Positions 13,151 to 30,087 of a stretch of DNA of 64,000 bases are shown here, in pieces. Numbering within the stretch: position 1 is the stretch's first letter; each line of letters starts with the position of its first letter. The notes beneath the pieces were generated by a model. The model made no database searches, was not told the DNA's origin, and saw only the letters and a list, made by a program, of their open reading frames with translations. Origin of the DNA: Amoebidium appalachense (Eukaryota; Ichthyosporea); assembly GCA_963693365.1 (NCBI GenBank), contig CAVNZM010000001.1, positions 2,418,001-2,482,000 on the forward strand, read 5' to 3'. The position numbers were made by a program, and so were the translations under genes.

Positions 13151-14066
13151 GAGAGAGAGAGAAGAGATCCAGTCGGAGGCAAATAGAGATACGGAGAGAG
13201 ATAGGTTGGCTGAGAAAGAGGGATGAGCGACTGAAAGTGAGGGAGAGCAAGGCCAGGGAGAAACACACACGGCCACCACACAAACAGGAGAGCAGGGACG
13301 TACAAGCACACGGTAGTGGGTGAGGTACTCTGCGGCTGCCGAGTAGTTGCCCGTGTTGAAGTTGAACCGTGCATGCTGGTACAGGTCCTCGAGCATATCA
13401 AGCGTCACCTGACAAACAGCCAATCAGCACCAGGTCACGTGGTTTGAACAAAAAACAACAAGCCACGTGACGTGTGTGTGTGTGTGGGTGTGTGTGTGCG
13501 CGCGTGCGCTTGTGTGTGCGTGTGTTGGGAGATCTCTGGAAGAGTGTGTGTGTGTGTGTGTGTGTGTGTGCATGTGTGGAGGGATGGGGAATCGACAGTA
13601 CATCCACCAAGATGGGTGAAAGTGCGAATGAGAGGGGATAGCGAGTGATCACAAGCACAGGACTGCAGCATATCTCATGGGCATACACATGATGAACACC
13701 TGGCTGCTTAGATGGTCATAAGGACAAAAACAGTGACTATACACCATACCCAGGGCCCTTTTTGGGGCAGGTAGGCAGGTTGGTTAAGAGAAATCAAAGG
13801 AGGAGGGTGCAACGCAGAATACAGTACCAGGCACAGTGGGCACGGTCAACACACGAGCCCAACATGACTGCGCGTGTGCATGTCCATGCGTGTTTCTTTT
13901 TCTCCTTCTTTTTGTGTGTGCGTGTGCATGTGCACGTGTCTGCACGTGTCTGTGTGTGTGTGTGTGGAGGGGGGGGGGGGGTTTACCCCCTGCCCGAAAA
14001 TGTGCGGATTAGTTGGCATGTGTGTTTCTTTTTCTCTTTTTTGTGCGTGCGTGCACATGTGTGTGT

Positions 14067-14097
<31 letters not shown>

Positions 14098-15267
14098 GGG
14101 GGGTTTGAATGCGGAACACAGTACGAAGTACGCATACACGATGAGAAGCATGGTGCAGGACACATGCAAAGGCAAACATTCAACTATGCAGCATCAGCCA
14201 TGCGCACAGTATGCGTCATAAGCAGAGCCCATCCTCAGGGAGGGCCCAAGTCATCAATTGCGTCTGAGTTTCGACCCCTTAGCCCGCGTATATACGACGC
14301 TCCAACTCAGACAGCAGCATCAACTGAACTTGGGTGGGTCAACCCGTCTTGATCAAAGACGAGCAGGGTTGCTTATGCAAGCAAGGTGAGCAAAACGGTG
14401 AAGATGTGTGTGCAAACTAATGCAGTGCAGCGACAAACGCGTGTGCTTACAGATGCACGACACAGAGCAACCATGCCCGGTTGCATGGAAGTAAAGATGT
14501 CTCCACACAGTGGTCTGTCCTGAAAGGACACCTCTGAAAGAAGACAGGGGGGTTTGAATGCGGAACACAGTACGAAGTACGCATACACGATGAGAAGCAT
14601 GGTGCAGGACACATGCAAAGGCAAACATTCAACTATGCAGCATCAGCCATGCGCACAGTATGCGTCATAAGCAGAGCCCATCCTCAGGGAGGGCCCAAGT
14701 CATCAATTGCGTCTGAGTTTCGACCCCTTAGCCCGCGTATATACGACGCTCCAACTCAGACAGCAGCATCAACTGAACTTGGGTGGGTCAACCCGTCTTG
14801 ATCAAAGACGAGCAGGGTTGCTTATGCAAGCAAGGTGAGCAAAACGGTGAAGATGTGTGTGCAAACTAATGCAGTGCAGCGACAAACGCGTGTGCTTACA
14901 GATGCACGACACAGAGCAACCATGCCCGGTTGCATGGAAGTAAAGATGTGGGGGGGGGGGGGGGGGGGGGGGGGGGGAGGGTTTACCCCCGCCGCAAAAA
15001 ATTCTGTGTGGATTAGGTTAACTGACCCCATTCCATTGCCAAGCCTTGCTCCCCACCTCTTGTTCTCACCCTTCTGCCCTCCCTCCCGGGGTACAGTGTA
15101 CATATTCTAAACCCCCCATCCCCCCTACCCCTCCCCCAAAGGGTAGCCACCACCCCTAACCAGCCACCGGCCCGTTCCTACCCACTCATAATGACCAAAA
15201 TCCCAACAATCATAACACAAGTGTTCACACACACACGCATGTACGCATATAACCTGTAGCTGGGTGC

Positions 15268-15300
<33 letters not shown>

Positions 15301-16309
15301 CCCCCCTCTTCCCTCCAAAAAAGCACCCAAAAAACAAAACTTCAAACTGCCACACCTATACACTGCCGCTCCAAACACAGACTCATACAGGAACCCCCCC
15401 CCCCCCCCCCCCCCCAAAAAAAAAGAGCACACAATTCTCTCTCGGAAGTCATGCTAGCAGGAAGGCCACATACCCCGTGCTGCTCGCGCAGGTACTCCAA
15501 GTTCCACATCTTGTCCTGCCGCAGCTCGGACAGCACATCCTCCCTGCCCAGCACCTCCATCAGGTGCTTGCACTTCTCGTCCCCCTTGGTCAGCTGGCTG
15601 ATCACCTCGTCACGACGTACACTGAACTCTGCAGCAGGAAAAAACAGAAGGTTAGGTGTTTTCTGGAGCCAATTTGCACGGCCAAACTTACATCGAAGCC
15701 AAGGAGGGGTGAGGGGGGGGGGGGGGGGGGGTGTGTGTGTGAAGACGATGAAAGAGGGGAGGGGGGTGTTTCAGAAAAGATGGGCCAGCGGGTACTTCAA
15801 GTTGCAAAGCCTCAAGTGGATAACCTTGTGCTCACTAGTGTGCAAGCATATACAGTGTAAGCATACACCAGAGCCAACTCCTAACGGGAAGTCACAATCC
15901 CACTGCCTTAACCATGTCCCCCGGGGGGGGGGGGGGGGGGGGAGGGGGGGGGGGGAGGGGGGGGGGTTTGAATGCGTCAAAAAGTACGAAGTACACAAGA
16001 ACAAACGGATAACACGATGCAGAATGCAAGCCATACATGAAGAGTATGCATAATGAGCAGAGCCCATCCTCAGGGGGCCCCCACGTCATCCACAGTACCC
16101 GAGTTTCGACCTATTCACCTCGTTAACGAAAGCCAACTCAGATACTGTTTCACTTGAACATGGGTAGGTCGGGGGATTGAGCCCCTAATATCAAAGACTG
16201 TTGCGATTGTCTTTTTCGGCCCTTTCTCATTCTCCCCTTCCCCCTTCCTTCCTCCAATGTTGCATACTATATATCTGTGCTTTGCATTCTAAATTGTGTT
16301 GTCCATCCC

Positions 16310-16340
<31 letters not shown>

Positions 16341-16348
16341 AAATCCAC

Positions 16349-16398
<50 letters not shown>

Positions 16399-16954
16399 CT
16401 GTTAGACTCAGACTACCCTTCACAACACAGCACCACAGGCTCCCTCTGTCGTTCGATAGTGTGTAATTCAGAAGCTTCCGAGAAGCATGATGAGTGTGGC
16501 TTCCAAACATCCTTACAAATTGCAAGTCGATGCTGAATGTAACAAATGCTTAAAAAAGGGAGGCAGAGCATGTTCCTTTTCGTGCATTCCTGCACAACAC
16601 AGTTCCAACCGTCCTATTAAATTTGAATGCAAAGGCAAAGGTTGAATCACATACAAAAAGTTCATCTTGAAAAAAGGAAATACATGCGCCCTGAACCTGC
16701 AGAATGTCGCGCTCAAAATGTGCAACTGCGTGTCAAGTGTCTTATTCGGCATGTAGCAGTGCTACGAAGTGCGCGCAGGCGAGGTTGTGTATAATTGTTT
16801 CCAGTGTGTGGATGTGCTGGGTATGTGCGTGTCCGTATGTGCATGTCTGTCTGTGTGTGTGTGTGTGTGTGTGCACGCGCGTATGCGCGCACACCCTCAT
16901 TCTTGTACGTGTGGATGTGAGAGTGACCGATGCATGGTTGCACTTGGCACGTGT

Positions 16955-17005
<51 letters not shown>

Positions 17006-17889
17006 GTGTGAGTGACAAGTGCGGTTTACATATTTATGTCTGTGTGTGTGTGTGTGAGTGTGTGTGTTTGTGTGTGTGTGCACGCACACGCCTGTGTGTG
17101 GCTCAGGTGCCGTTTACGACTATGTGTGTGAGTGTGTGAGTGTTTGTATGTCTGTGTGTGCACCCGTGTGCATGTGTGTGCGTGCACATGCGTGCGTGTT
17201 GTGTGCGGAACGTGCACGTATGCACGTGTGGTATGTGCCGCATGTGTGTCACTGCTCACAAATCCGGCTTGAAAGGCGAATGTAAGCTTGTAAAGAATAG
17301 GTCGGTGAGAGCACCGTACAAAAAGCACACAGCGGGAAACACACCCTCAGGAACGTCCTCCGTGTCGTGCACCTGCTTGTATACGTCGGCTGCATAGTCC
17401 ACCATGTTCGTCTTTTGCAAAAGCGCCAGTTTGGCCTTCAGCAGCTGGTTCATGGGGTACATCTGCAAAAGAACAAGGTAAGAAACGGGCTCTCGTGTAC
17501 ACAAATGACACAGAGAACGAGTCCCACAGCAGGCCCGGATCACAAACTGCCTGTAACCCATCTCGAGCATATAGGGATGCGGACACCATAAGTCTCTCAA
17601 GTCAAGGGTAGAAAGATGGCCCGGAATGCACCGCAAATAATCATGAGCTGCTCACCAGCAGGCCCTAACTTTTCGGCCGACTGTCATATGACGAAAGGTG
17701 TAAAAAAACCGAGTACTACACACTATTCTTCACACCACAAGGCTCCCTCCCACCCAACAAACAGACCTCAAACACCCACAAAAGCCACATATCACGAACC
17801 TTGCTGAACTCCAGAAACTGGATGAGGGGAAAAGTCAAGTGCCTGTCCAGGTAGGGGAAGATCGTGGGGGTGAGGTCGTAGTTCGCCAT
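10490..17889 (-). CDS. eIF3e: Eukaryotic translation initiation factor 3 subunit E
   Basis: eIF3e (Int6) is a PCI-domain subunit of the eIF3 complex, which acts on the 40S subunit in the cytoplasm during translation initiation. Exons on the minus strand: 17800-17889, 17345-17462, 15474-15628, 13304-13408, 12854-12983, 11965-12305, 11650-11759, 11031-11133 and 10490-10672. They total 1335 nt and keep one frame, giving 444 aa, almost exactly the 445 aa of human eIF3e. Family blocks in order: N-terminal [123 protein letters not shown] and the PCI region [19 protein letters not shown]. The C-terminus extends to VREILLCL. The start is the ATG of MANYDLTP. Three donors lie in or beside GT repeats. 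Introns 2 and 3 carry dispersed-repeat copies. Family assignment is firm; exon borders rest on frame and homology. Confidence 0.97.
10983..11024. repeat. (CA)n microsatellite touching an eIF3e 5' splice site
   Basis: About 21 CA units, read as (GT)n in the eIF3e sense. They begin a few bases after the donor of the exon ending at 11031. Confidence 0.95.
11168..11217. repeat. Long C-run in an eIF3e intron
   Basis: About 50 consecutive C (G in the eIF3e sense), followed 3' by A-rich and CCA-rich sequence. Similar C-runs recur at 11415-11436, 11514-11534, 11909-11942, 12391-12408, 12481-12505 and 12603-12623. Confidence 0.95.
13079..13165. repeat. G-run followed by (GA)n
   Basis: A G-run of about 27 passes directly into (GA)n on the plus strand, within the eIF3e intron between the exons at 12854-12983 and 13304-13408. 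Confidence 0.95.
14102..14500 (-). repeat. Dispersed poly(C)-tailed repeat, subfamily A, copy 1
   Basis: This 399-bp unit appears identical to 14551-14949 as read by eye. The plus-strand left end is G-run then TTTGAATGCG, so in minus orientation the element ends CGCATTCAAA followed by a C tail. It contains GAGTTTCGACC (reverse complement GGTCGAAACTC, close to a Pol III B box) and a hairpin with 9-bp arms at 14262-14270 and 14304-14312. It lies in eIF3e intron 3. SINE-like identity is inferred; no RNA copy is known to me. Confidence 0.8.
14551..14949 (-). repeat. Dispersed poly(C)-tailed repeat, subfamily A, copy 2
   Basis: A direct second copy of 14102-14500, offset by 449 bp with about 50 bp of different DNA between. 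I see no mismatches between the two, which suggests a recent duplication or gene conversion. A further G-run follows immediately at 14950. Confidence 0.85.
15967..16200 (-). repeat. Dispersed poly(C)-tailed repeat, subfamily B, full-length-like copy
   Basis: Starts G-run then TTTGAATGCGTCAAAAAG. It shares with subfamily A the block order GTACGAAGTAC, GCAGAGCCCATCCTCAGG, GAGTTTCGACC, CCAACTCAGA and TCAAAGAC, with divergence between blocks. It lies in eIF3e intron 2. Other copies of this subfamily are at 24529-24710, 28894-28941 and 61592-61656. Confidence 0.8.
16967..17003. repeat. (GT)n microsatellite cluster
   Basis: The main tract sits in a GT-rich zone (about 16800-17260) within eIF3e intron 2. 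It includes many CGCG and GCAC interruptions. Confidence 0.9.
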
Positions 17890-18330
17890 GTTGCCGTGAG
17901 ATTTATGTGACTACCGCCCTAAGTGTGCTTATAGCAAATACAAGTCCACAAAGGCACAAACTAGTGAACTAAACTTAAATGCTAGGTGAAAACACTAAAA
18001 AACTAGCGTGAGGGTTGCTTCACCACACACGCGAACCAGACTTGAACTTTGTGTGACACAGCACGTCACAAAGCGACCGATTGGGCAGTCACGTGGATCG
18101 CAGAGGCAGGCAAATCATGGCTGGTGACGTTCTAAAAATAGCTCACTGAGCGCGCCAAAATTTGGCAGGCTGGCGTGTCTCAGGCACCGGTACATGCAAA
18201 TACACATGGCAAGTATTTTTTTTGTAGGTGCACATTTTGCCATGCACCATATGCGTGTGGCGCATTCAGCTGTGAAATGCTTGAATGAGACTAAAGGGCG
18301 TATGTGAAACCAATAACAACATAATCACTG
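17890..18330 (-). promoter_or_regulatory. Putative eIF3e promoter with E2F-like palindrome
   Basis: This is the 5' flank of the eIF3e start codon. GCGCGCCAAAATTTGGC at 18150-18166 contains GCGCCAAA, which fits the E2F/DP consensus, within a near-palindrome. An E-box CACGTG is at about 18092 and an inverted CCAAT (gattggg) at about 18079. Function is inferred from motif match only. Confidence 0.35.
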
Positions 18331-18331
18331 G

Positions 18332-18778
18332 CTACAAACAAACGCAAACTGAGCCATGACAAGGGTAACTGAACAGCTTGCCAGACATAGCCATGCCACA
18401 ACTTTCTAACTGGAGTCGTTGTGAGAACATGCCTGGGCACCGAACAATGCATATGAACGGAGGCTGGCACTGCCAGTTTTGCAATGGCAAATTACACACA
18501 CTGAAGCCGTGCAGGTACGTAAAAGGGGGAAGACTAGAGGGCAGGAAAAGGGCAACCTTCAAGGTTGTACAAGCTTTGACAAAGGCCTGAGCCATGATCG
18601 GGTCCGGTATACGTAGGGCTCTCGTCTCGGTTGAATGATCATCATCGTAATAATAAGCAATATTTATTTTGTCAGACTGTGTTTCTTCAAGCACTCCCTG
18701 AACCTGTTCCGCCGTACCTTTCTGGCTGCTATTCTTCTTGATCGTTAGATTACGAGTGTGCATGCAAAGACGCGTCAC
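18332..18778 (-). CDS. Hypothetical ORF, 148 codons, weak
   Basis: The only gene-like signal between eIF3e and the SERBP1-like gene. The part around 18550-18720 has protein-like composition (EQVQGVLEETQSDKINIAYY, then DDDHSTETRALRIPDPIMAQ, AFVKACTTLK). It is followed by a possible donor AAG|GTTGCC, so it may be one exon rather than a single ORF. The distal part is Cys-rich and less convincing. No family is recognised. An overlapping plus-strand frame at 18378-18590 competes with it. Confidence 0.3.
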   Translation of the reverse strand: MTRLCMHTRNLTIKKNSSQKGTAEQVQGVLEETQSDKINIAYYYDDDHSTETRALRIPDPIMAQAFVKACTTLKVALFLPSSLPPFTYLHGFSVCNLPLQNWQCQPPFICIVRCPGMFSQRLQLESCGMAMSGKLFSYPCHGSVCVCL

Positions 18779-19046
18779 AAGGTGTTGTTACGTGCTAATG
18801 AGGGATCAACAAAGTTACCAAACAGCCGCCCTGCAGCTGTTGAAAAAGACCTACGTGTTGGTTATCACCATACTCTGCACATACAGCATGCTCCAAAGAC
18901 GGCTATTCATCAAAACTGCGACCAGCGCAAAAAACAAAACATCCACTATCTATTTAGCAACACCACCATGACAACGTTCAAGCAAATCAGGAGCAAAGCA
19001 GCTGAAGACTAGAGAGTCAAGAAGAACATAGCTGGTGGCACCACAC

Positions 19047-21213
19047 CTAGCCCAGCGAGGGGAACTGGTTGGCATCGTTGAGGCTGATAGCCCCCTGCCC
19101 CTGAGTTCTTGGCCGGTCAGACCCACGTCCCCTGCCCGAGCCCTCCCCACCACGGCCACCGCGACCACCACGGCCACGGCCCCTGCCAGCAGAGCTGGCG
19201 CCATCATCCTCGTAGCGTATCCTCAGGAGGTCCTTAGACACATCCTGCTTGGTGACCTCCTTCTTGTGCTCCTTCTTCTTGTCCTTCTTGGTGCCGGCAA
19301 AGAGAGAATCCTCCTGCACACGAACCCTTGTCAGAAACCATTCTGCAGACACCTACGGCTATGTCTTGTTTACCTTTTTACTGTAAAAAAATGCTGTGGC
19401 ACGAAGTGCAAAGTGCATGTGCAAGAGCGCAGGGGTAGGAGATGACGGCACCATTCCGGCAGCGGTCCACAAAGTTTACACTCCAATACCCTCTAAAAGG
19501 CTGTGTAACTGAAACGGCACTACCTTGAAACGAAGCAACATCCAGCAGCTAACCACAACCAAAGTACGTGGATTTATGGGATTGAATAGGGCCGAAACAA
19601 CCAACCCACCTCCTCGTCTTTCTTCAGCACGGTCGTGTTCTTCCACTGTGAGTCGTCCTCACCCTCGCCAGCAACACGGGGCTTGAGGTCAAGCGCCGCC
19701 AGCTTAGCCCTCTCCTCCTCGAGCTTCTTCTTGTACTGCTCCATGGTCATCTGCTTCTCCTCGGCCAGCTCCTCGGCCGTCTTCTCAACAACGGGGGCTG
19801 TGGTGCCACAACATAAGTATGTTTCTTATGAAACGAGGAAGCCCTAACAAGTGAATATGGAAGCCTCAAGAAGCAGTTTTCAATCCAACAGATTTCTGTA
19901 CAGGTCTGTGCTTAGAGCATCGTCGGCAACCTTCACCTACAGAGCCAACACAGCACGTAAAGTGCAACATCACTTACCCTCAGCCTCGGTCTTCTCGGCA
20001 CCCTCTGCGCCAGCCTCAGCTGCGGGAAGCTCATCGGCAGAGCTCGTTGCAACAGCCTCGTCCCTAAGGAGAAGGTATAGAATGTTACCAAAGGCGCCAC
20101 AGCAAGAGAGCTCACACATCAAGAGGTAAGAAAGCCTCCAGAAGCGAGTATCAATCAAACGGTTTTATGAACAGGTCTGTGCTAAAACCATCTTCGGCTT
20201 TCGACCCAAAAAAGACTAACCAAACAGTCTCCATCCCTTGAATACACTTCAAACACAAACAAAAGAAATAGCATACTCACCTAGGCCCTCACAAAGAGGA
20301 CGTCAGCACTGCCTCACACAACCAGCCTTCCTACAAACAAGCCCCCTCTCGTTTCTCTTACCCCTCCGCCCACACTTACTTGCTGTCACCGTCCTTGCCC
20401 CAGTTGAAGCGGCCACCACCGCTGCGCTTCTCCTCCCTGTTGCTTCCAGGGCCACCGCGCGAGTGACGGTCCATGCTGCCCGGGGCACGAGGGGGTCTGC
20501 CCTCACCCTCGAAGCGACCGGTACGGCGCTCATCACGCTGCTCCTCCGAGGGAGGGTCAGCACCACGGGGGGCGCGGTCACCGTCCTGGCGGGGGCGGGC
20601 GGGGCGGTCGCCACCACGGCCACGGCCACGCTCGCCACCACGGCCACGTCCGCGGCCACGGTCCCCACCATCACCACGCCCTGCCACATGGAAATATGGT
20701 GGTTATTATCATTCGCTCACTCGGTAACACCTTGTATTGACTGCTCCGCAACACAAGAGTGCTTTCAACGATGTATTCATACACAGTTATCAGCGCACAA
20801 CATGCTGCCCCAGAAGCTCAATACATGCCCCAGAGTTTGGAAAGGGCTCATGGGAAAAATGGGGACCATGAGAATCCTGCATGGAAAACGTCGCCGTCGA
20901 AGGTCACGGATGCACGAAGTAAAAGGGTGTATAGCAGCTCTTATGTTTCCAGGACACTTTGCTCTGCGTTTCTCGACCCTACCTACACGGAACACTACAT
21001 CAGAACCGCCGGATGGCCTCGGATGGTGTCTGATTGCCCCCGAAACCTCGATCGATGCTTACCAGCGGGGCGGGAGACCTCAGCCTTTTTGGCGGGGGCA
21101 GCGGGCTTAGGGGCCTCCTTCTCCACGACCTTTGCGGGGGCGGGAGGCGGGGCCACAAAGCCATCGCCATCCGCGTCCAAGAACGCGAAGCGATTCGCGG
21201 AGTCGAAGCTCAT
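19047..21213 (-). CDS. SERBP1/HABP4-type mRNA- and ribosome-binding protein
   Basis: Proteins of this family (HABP4/PAI-RBP1, yeast Stm1) bind mRNA and the 80S ribosome in the cytoplasm and are linked to ribosome dormancy. Exons on the minus strand: 21063-21213, 20380-20680, 19978-20063, 19610-19797 and 19047-19313. They total 993 nt in one frame, giving 330 aa. Seen in order: N-terminal FDSANRFAFLDADGDGFV (as in other family members), an Ala/Pro/Lys linker, an RGG-rich block, then the domain core MDRHSRGGPG with GGGRFNWG. An acidic segment and MTMEQYKKKLEEERAKL follow, then DDSQWKNTTVLKK, matching the family C-terminal block. A second RGG block precedes the end NANQFPSLG. The start is the ATG of MSFDSANR. 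Introns 2 and 3 share a diverged 70-bp repeat. The family call is firm; the exact orthologue is not resolved. Confidence 0.93.
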
Positions 21214-21570
21214 TTTCGCCGAGGATGGGCGGTACAAACCGTGCCCAACCTGAATGATTCCTACGCTAAACAACGAAGAACGATCAGAAACGGAGCGAAC
21301 AGCGCACATGTGCCCAGTGCAACAGCTGAGCACAGTCTTGCCATGGTAGGCAGACAGGTGCTGCGTGATATAAGATTTCAGAAGAGAACATTAAAATTAT
21401 GAAAGCGTTTAGATGTTTTTTTTTGGCTTCTTTACTAAAATTATTATTCACATATCATTGGTGTTTATAAGTGTTTGTATTGCCGGGCTAATGGCGGCAA
21501 ATAAGGGAACCAATCAAATTAATTGTTGTTGAGAGATTTGATTGGTGAAGCGCGCACCCGCGCACCCGCC
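21214..21570. promoter_or_regulatory. CCAAT-containing promoter region, possibly bidirectional
   Basis: The 5' flank of the SERBP1-like gene. ACCAATCAAAT at 21509-21519 and ATTTGATTGGT at 21536-21546 are a perfect 11-bp inverted repeat carrying two CCAAT boxes in opposite orientation. ATGGCGGC lies at about 21491. A small plus-strand ORF begins at 21571. Confidence 0.4.
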
Positions 21571-21736
21571 CATGCCCAGGCAGCAGCCCAAGGCTGCCAG
21601 CCTGCGAGGGAGGGCCTTGCATGACCGCGATGCCATGAGCATGCTGAAGGTTGCCTCACGGCCACCACCCAGATTGAACGACTCCCCAGTTCCTTGTAAA
21701 ATAGGCGAAGAAAATACAGAAAAATACTTTATATGA
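21571..21736 (+). CDS. Small hypothetical ORF beside the SERBP1-like promoter
   Basis: ATG at 21571 opens a frame of about 54 codons (MPRQQPKAASLRGRALHDRD, then AMSMLKVASRPPPRLNDSPV) ending in TGA. A possible donor GTAAAA follows the residues SPVP, so this may be a first exon. It is Arg/Pro/Ala-rich with no recognised domain. The minus strand is also open here (21514-21792), so coding status is uncertain. Its support is a good ATG just downstream of the CCAAT pair. Confidence 0.3.
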
Positions 21737-21792
21737 TGTATCGTCACGCCTGCGGCCAAGGGGTCTTGTTGGACCTGCGATGCGAGGCTCAA

Positions 21793-23375
21793 AGACTTTA
21801 TCCACGTGTATCATATTTATGAGTGATCCGAACTAGTAGCCAGGTCAACATACAATTAACCAGCCTTGAGCTCTTGTTCATGGATCCAGGACCGTGTCAA
21901 GAGCCATGTTATCATAGACTAATCAGTTGGCAGGGCTAGGAAGAAGCACCCCGTGGTAATAGCTCTCTGTGATGAATGGTGACTGCGATGATGTAGTACT
22001 CCAATCTGCTCGCCCTCACGAACTAGTTCTCAAACACATGCATCATCCATAGCATAGTGCAGTGTACCGATGATCACGATGTTTGGGTGGCCCAAGTCAA
22101 CATCATGAACGATCGATGTCATAAACAATGCCAAAACACGATTGGCTTGCCTTGTATAGACATGAGCACTGGTGATATTTGTTGATGACGGGTGTGCGCG
22201 CGAAAAAAAATTTCAACACGGTGCACTCAAAGGCCTGCCTAGCTGTGCCAGCTGCAGAGTACTGTACCCGATGACTTCTTCACTGGCACGCATGCACAGC
22301 ACTATAGCTACCCGCTGGCCCTTGATAATAAATAGGTATAGTATTTCACATAGGGGGCGCGGCGGAGTTTAGTATAGAATATTAGTCACGGTCTGCATGC
22401 GCAGTGACCACCGCGCGCGTGCATACGTGATGCCATACGCATCATGAAGCGCCGAGTTGAGGGTGTGTGTGTTAGTGCACGTCGACGCAATGGTGCACGT
22501 GTGTGCATGTGCGGGTGGGGGAGGTGGGGGTTGTCAAGGGGTGGTAACATGGGGCAGTATCATTGAATAATAAGCTGTATGAGCTTATGTACTGCAGCCC
22601 CACTCATCGTGGCACCAGTTGGGTCCCGGGTAAAGGGTTGCTCATGACATGTAAATATTTTTATATTTTTTTTTATATTCATTTAATAATAAAAAACACA
22701 CCGTCTATACCCGGAAAGCCGTAAAAAAAATATCCTGGCCGGAGAGCCGTAATATAGCAGGAGGCTACACATACCAGCTACAGACTGAATGCTGCAGTCA
22801 AAATCAAGGCAGCTGGCATATGTATTAATAATAATGATCATGTGTGTGTACAAGTAGAAGGACAGTCTAGCCGCTAGTCTAATCCCTGCACCATTTCATT
22901 AAAACTTTCAGCCTATTATAGGATAACTCTAACTAAACATCAATGAATCATACAAAGAGAGAAAGAGAGCAAGTCACTGGCAGAAAATCATTGGGGTTCA
23001 CATGTTACAGCATTAGGCTAAGTGTGACTGTGCCGTGTTTTGTATTTCCATACCCATGTGTGGCACAAGTATGTTGTGTGCAGTGTGGGCAGAATGAGAG
23101 AGAGTGTATATGTATGTGTGTGAGTTATATGTGTGTGTGTGTGCGCGCGCGCGCGTGCGTAAAGTGTGTGTGTTTGTGGGGTGGAGGGAGGAATCGTGTG
23201 TGTATGTATGTGTGTGTTTGTGTGTGTGTGTGTGTGCGCGCGCGCGCGTGCGTGAATGTGTGTATTTGTGGGTTGGAGGGAGGAATCGGGATAAACACCT
23301 TGAGTAGGCATCATGATACATCACTCAGCAGTAGCATACACACATGTGCCAGCGCTAAATTAACAAAACTCCACA
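21793..23375. other. Intergenic stretch without a recognised gene
   Basis: Mostly AT-balanced, non-repetitive DNA to 22900, with GT/CG-rich islands at 23120-23160 and 23215-23250. Nothing resembles an exon or RNA gene. This is the 3' flank of the NRS/ER-like gene. Confidence 0.5.

Positions 23376-30087
<6,712 letters not shown>

Noticed and set aside
13980-14013. GGGTTTA as interstitial telomeric repeat
   Set aside because: The heptamer occurs singly at each place and is not in tandem.
14230-14320. Hammerhead-like ribozyme in the dispersed repeat (CGAAAC on the minus strand)
   Set aside because: The required CTGANGA core does not precede the GAAA in the correct order; only the hairpin is supported.
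18378-18590. Plus-strand ORF with GGWHCQFC resembling the GWHC motif of GT17 glycosyltransferases
   Set aside because: No other family motifs are present, it is 70 codons long, and the opposite strand is equally open.
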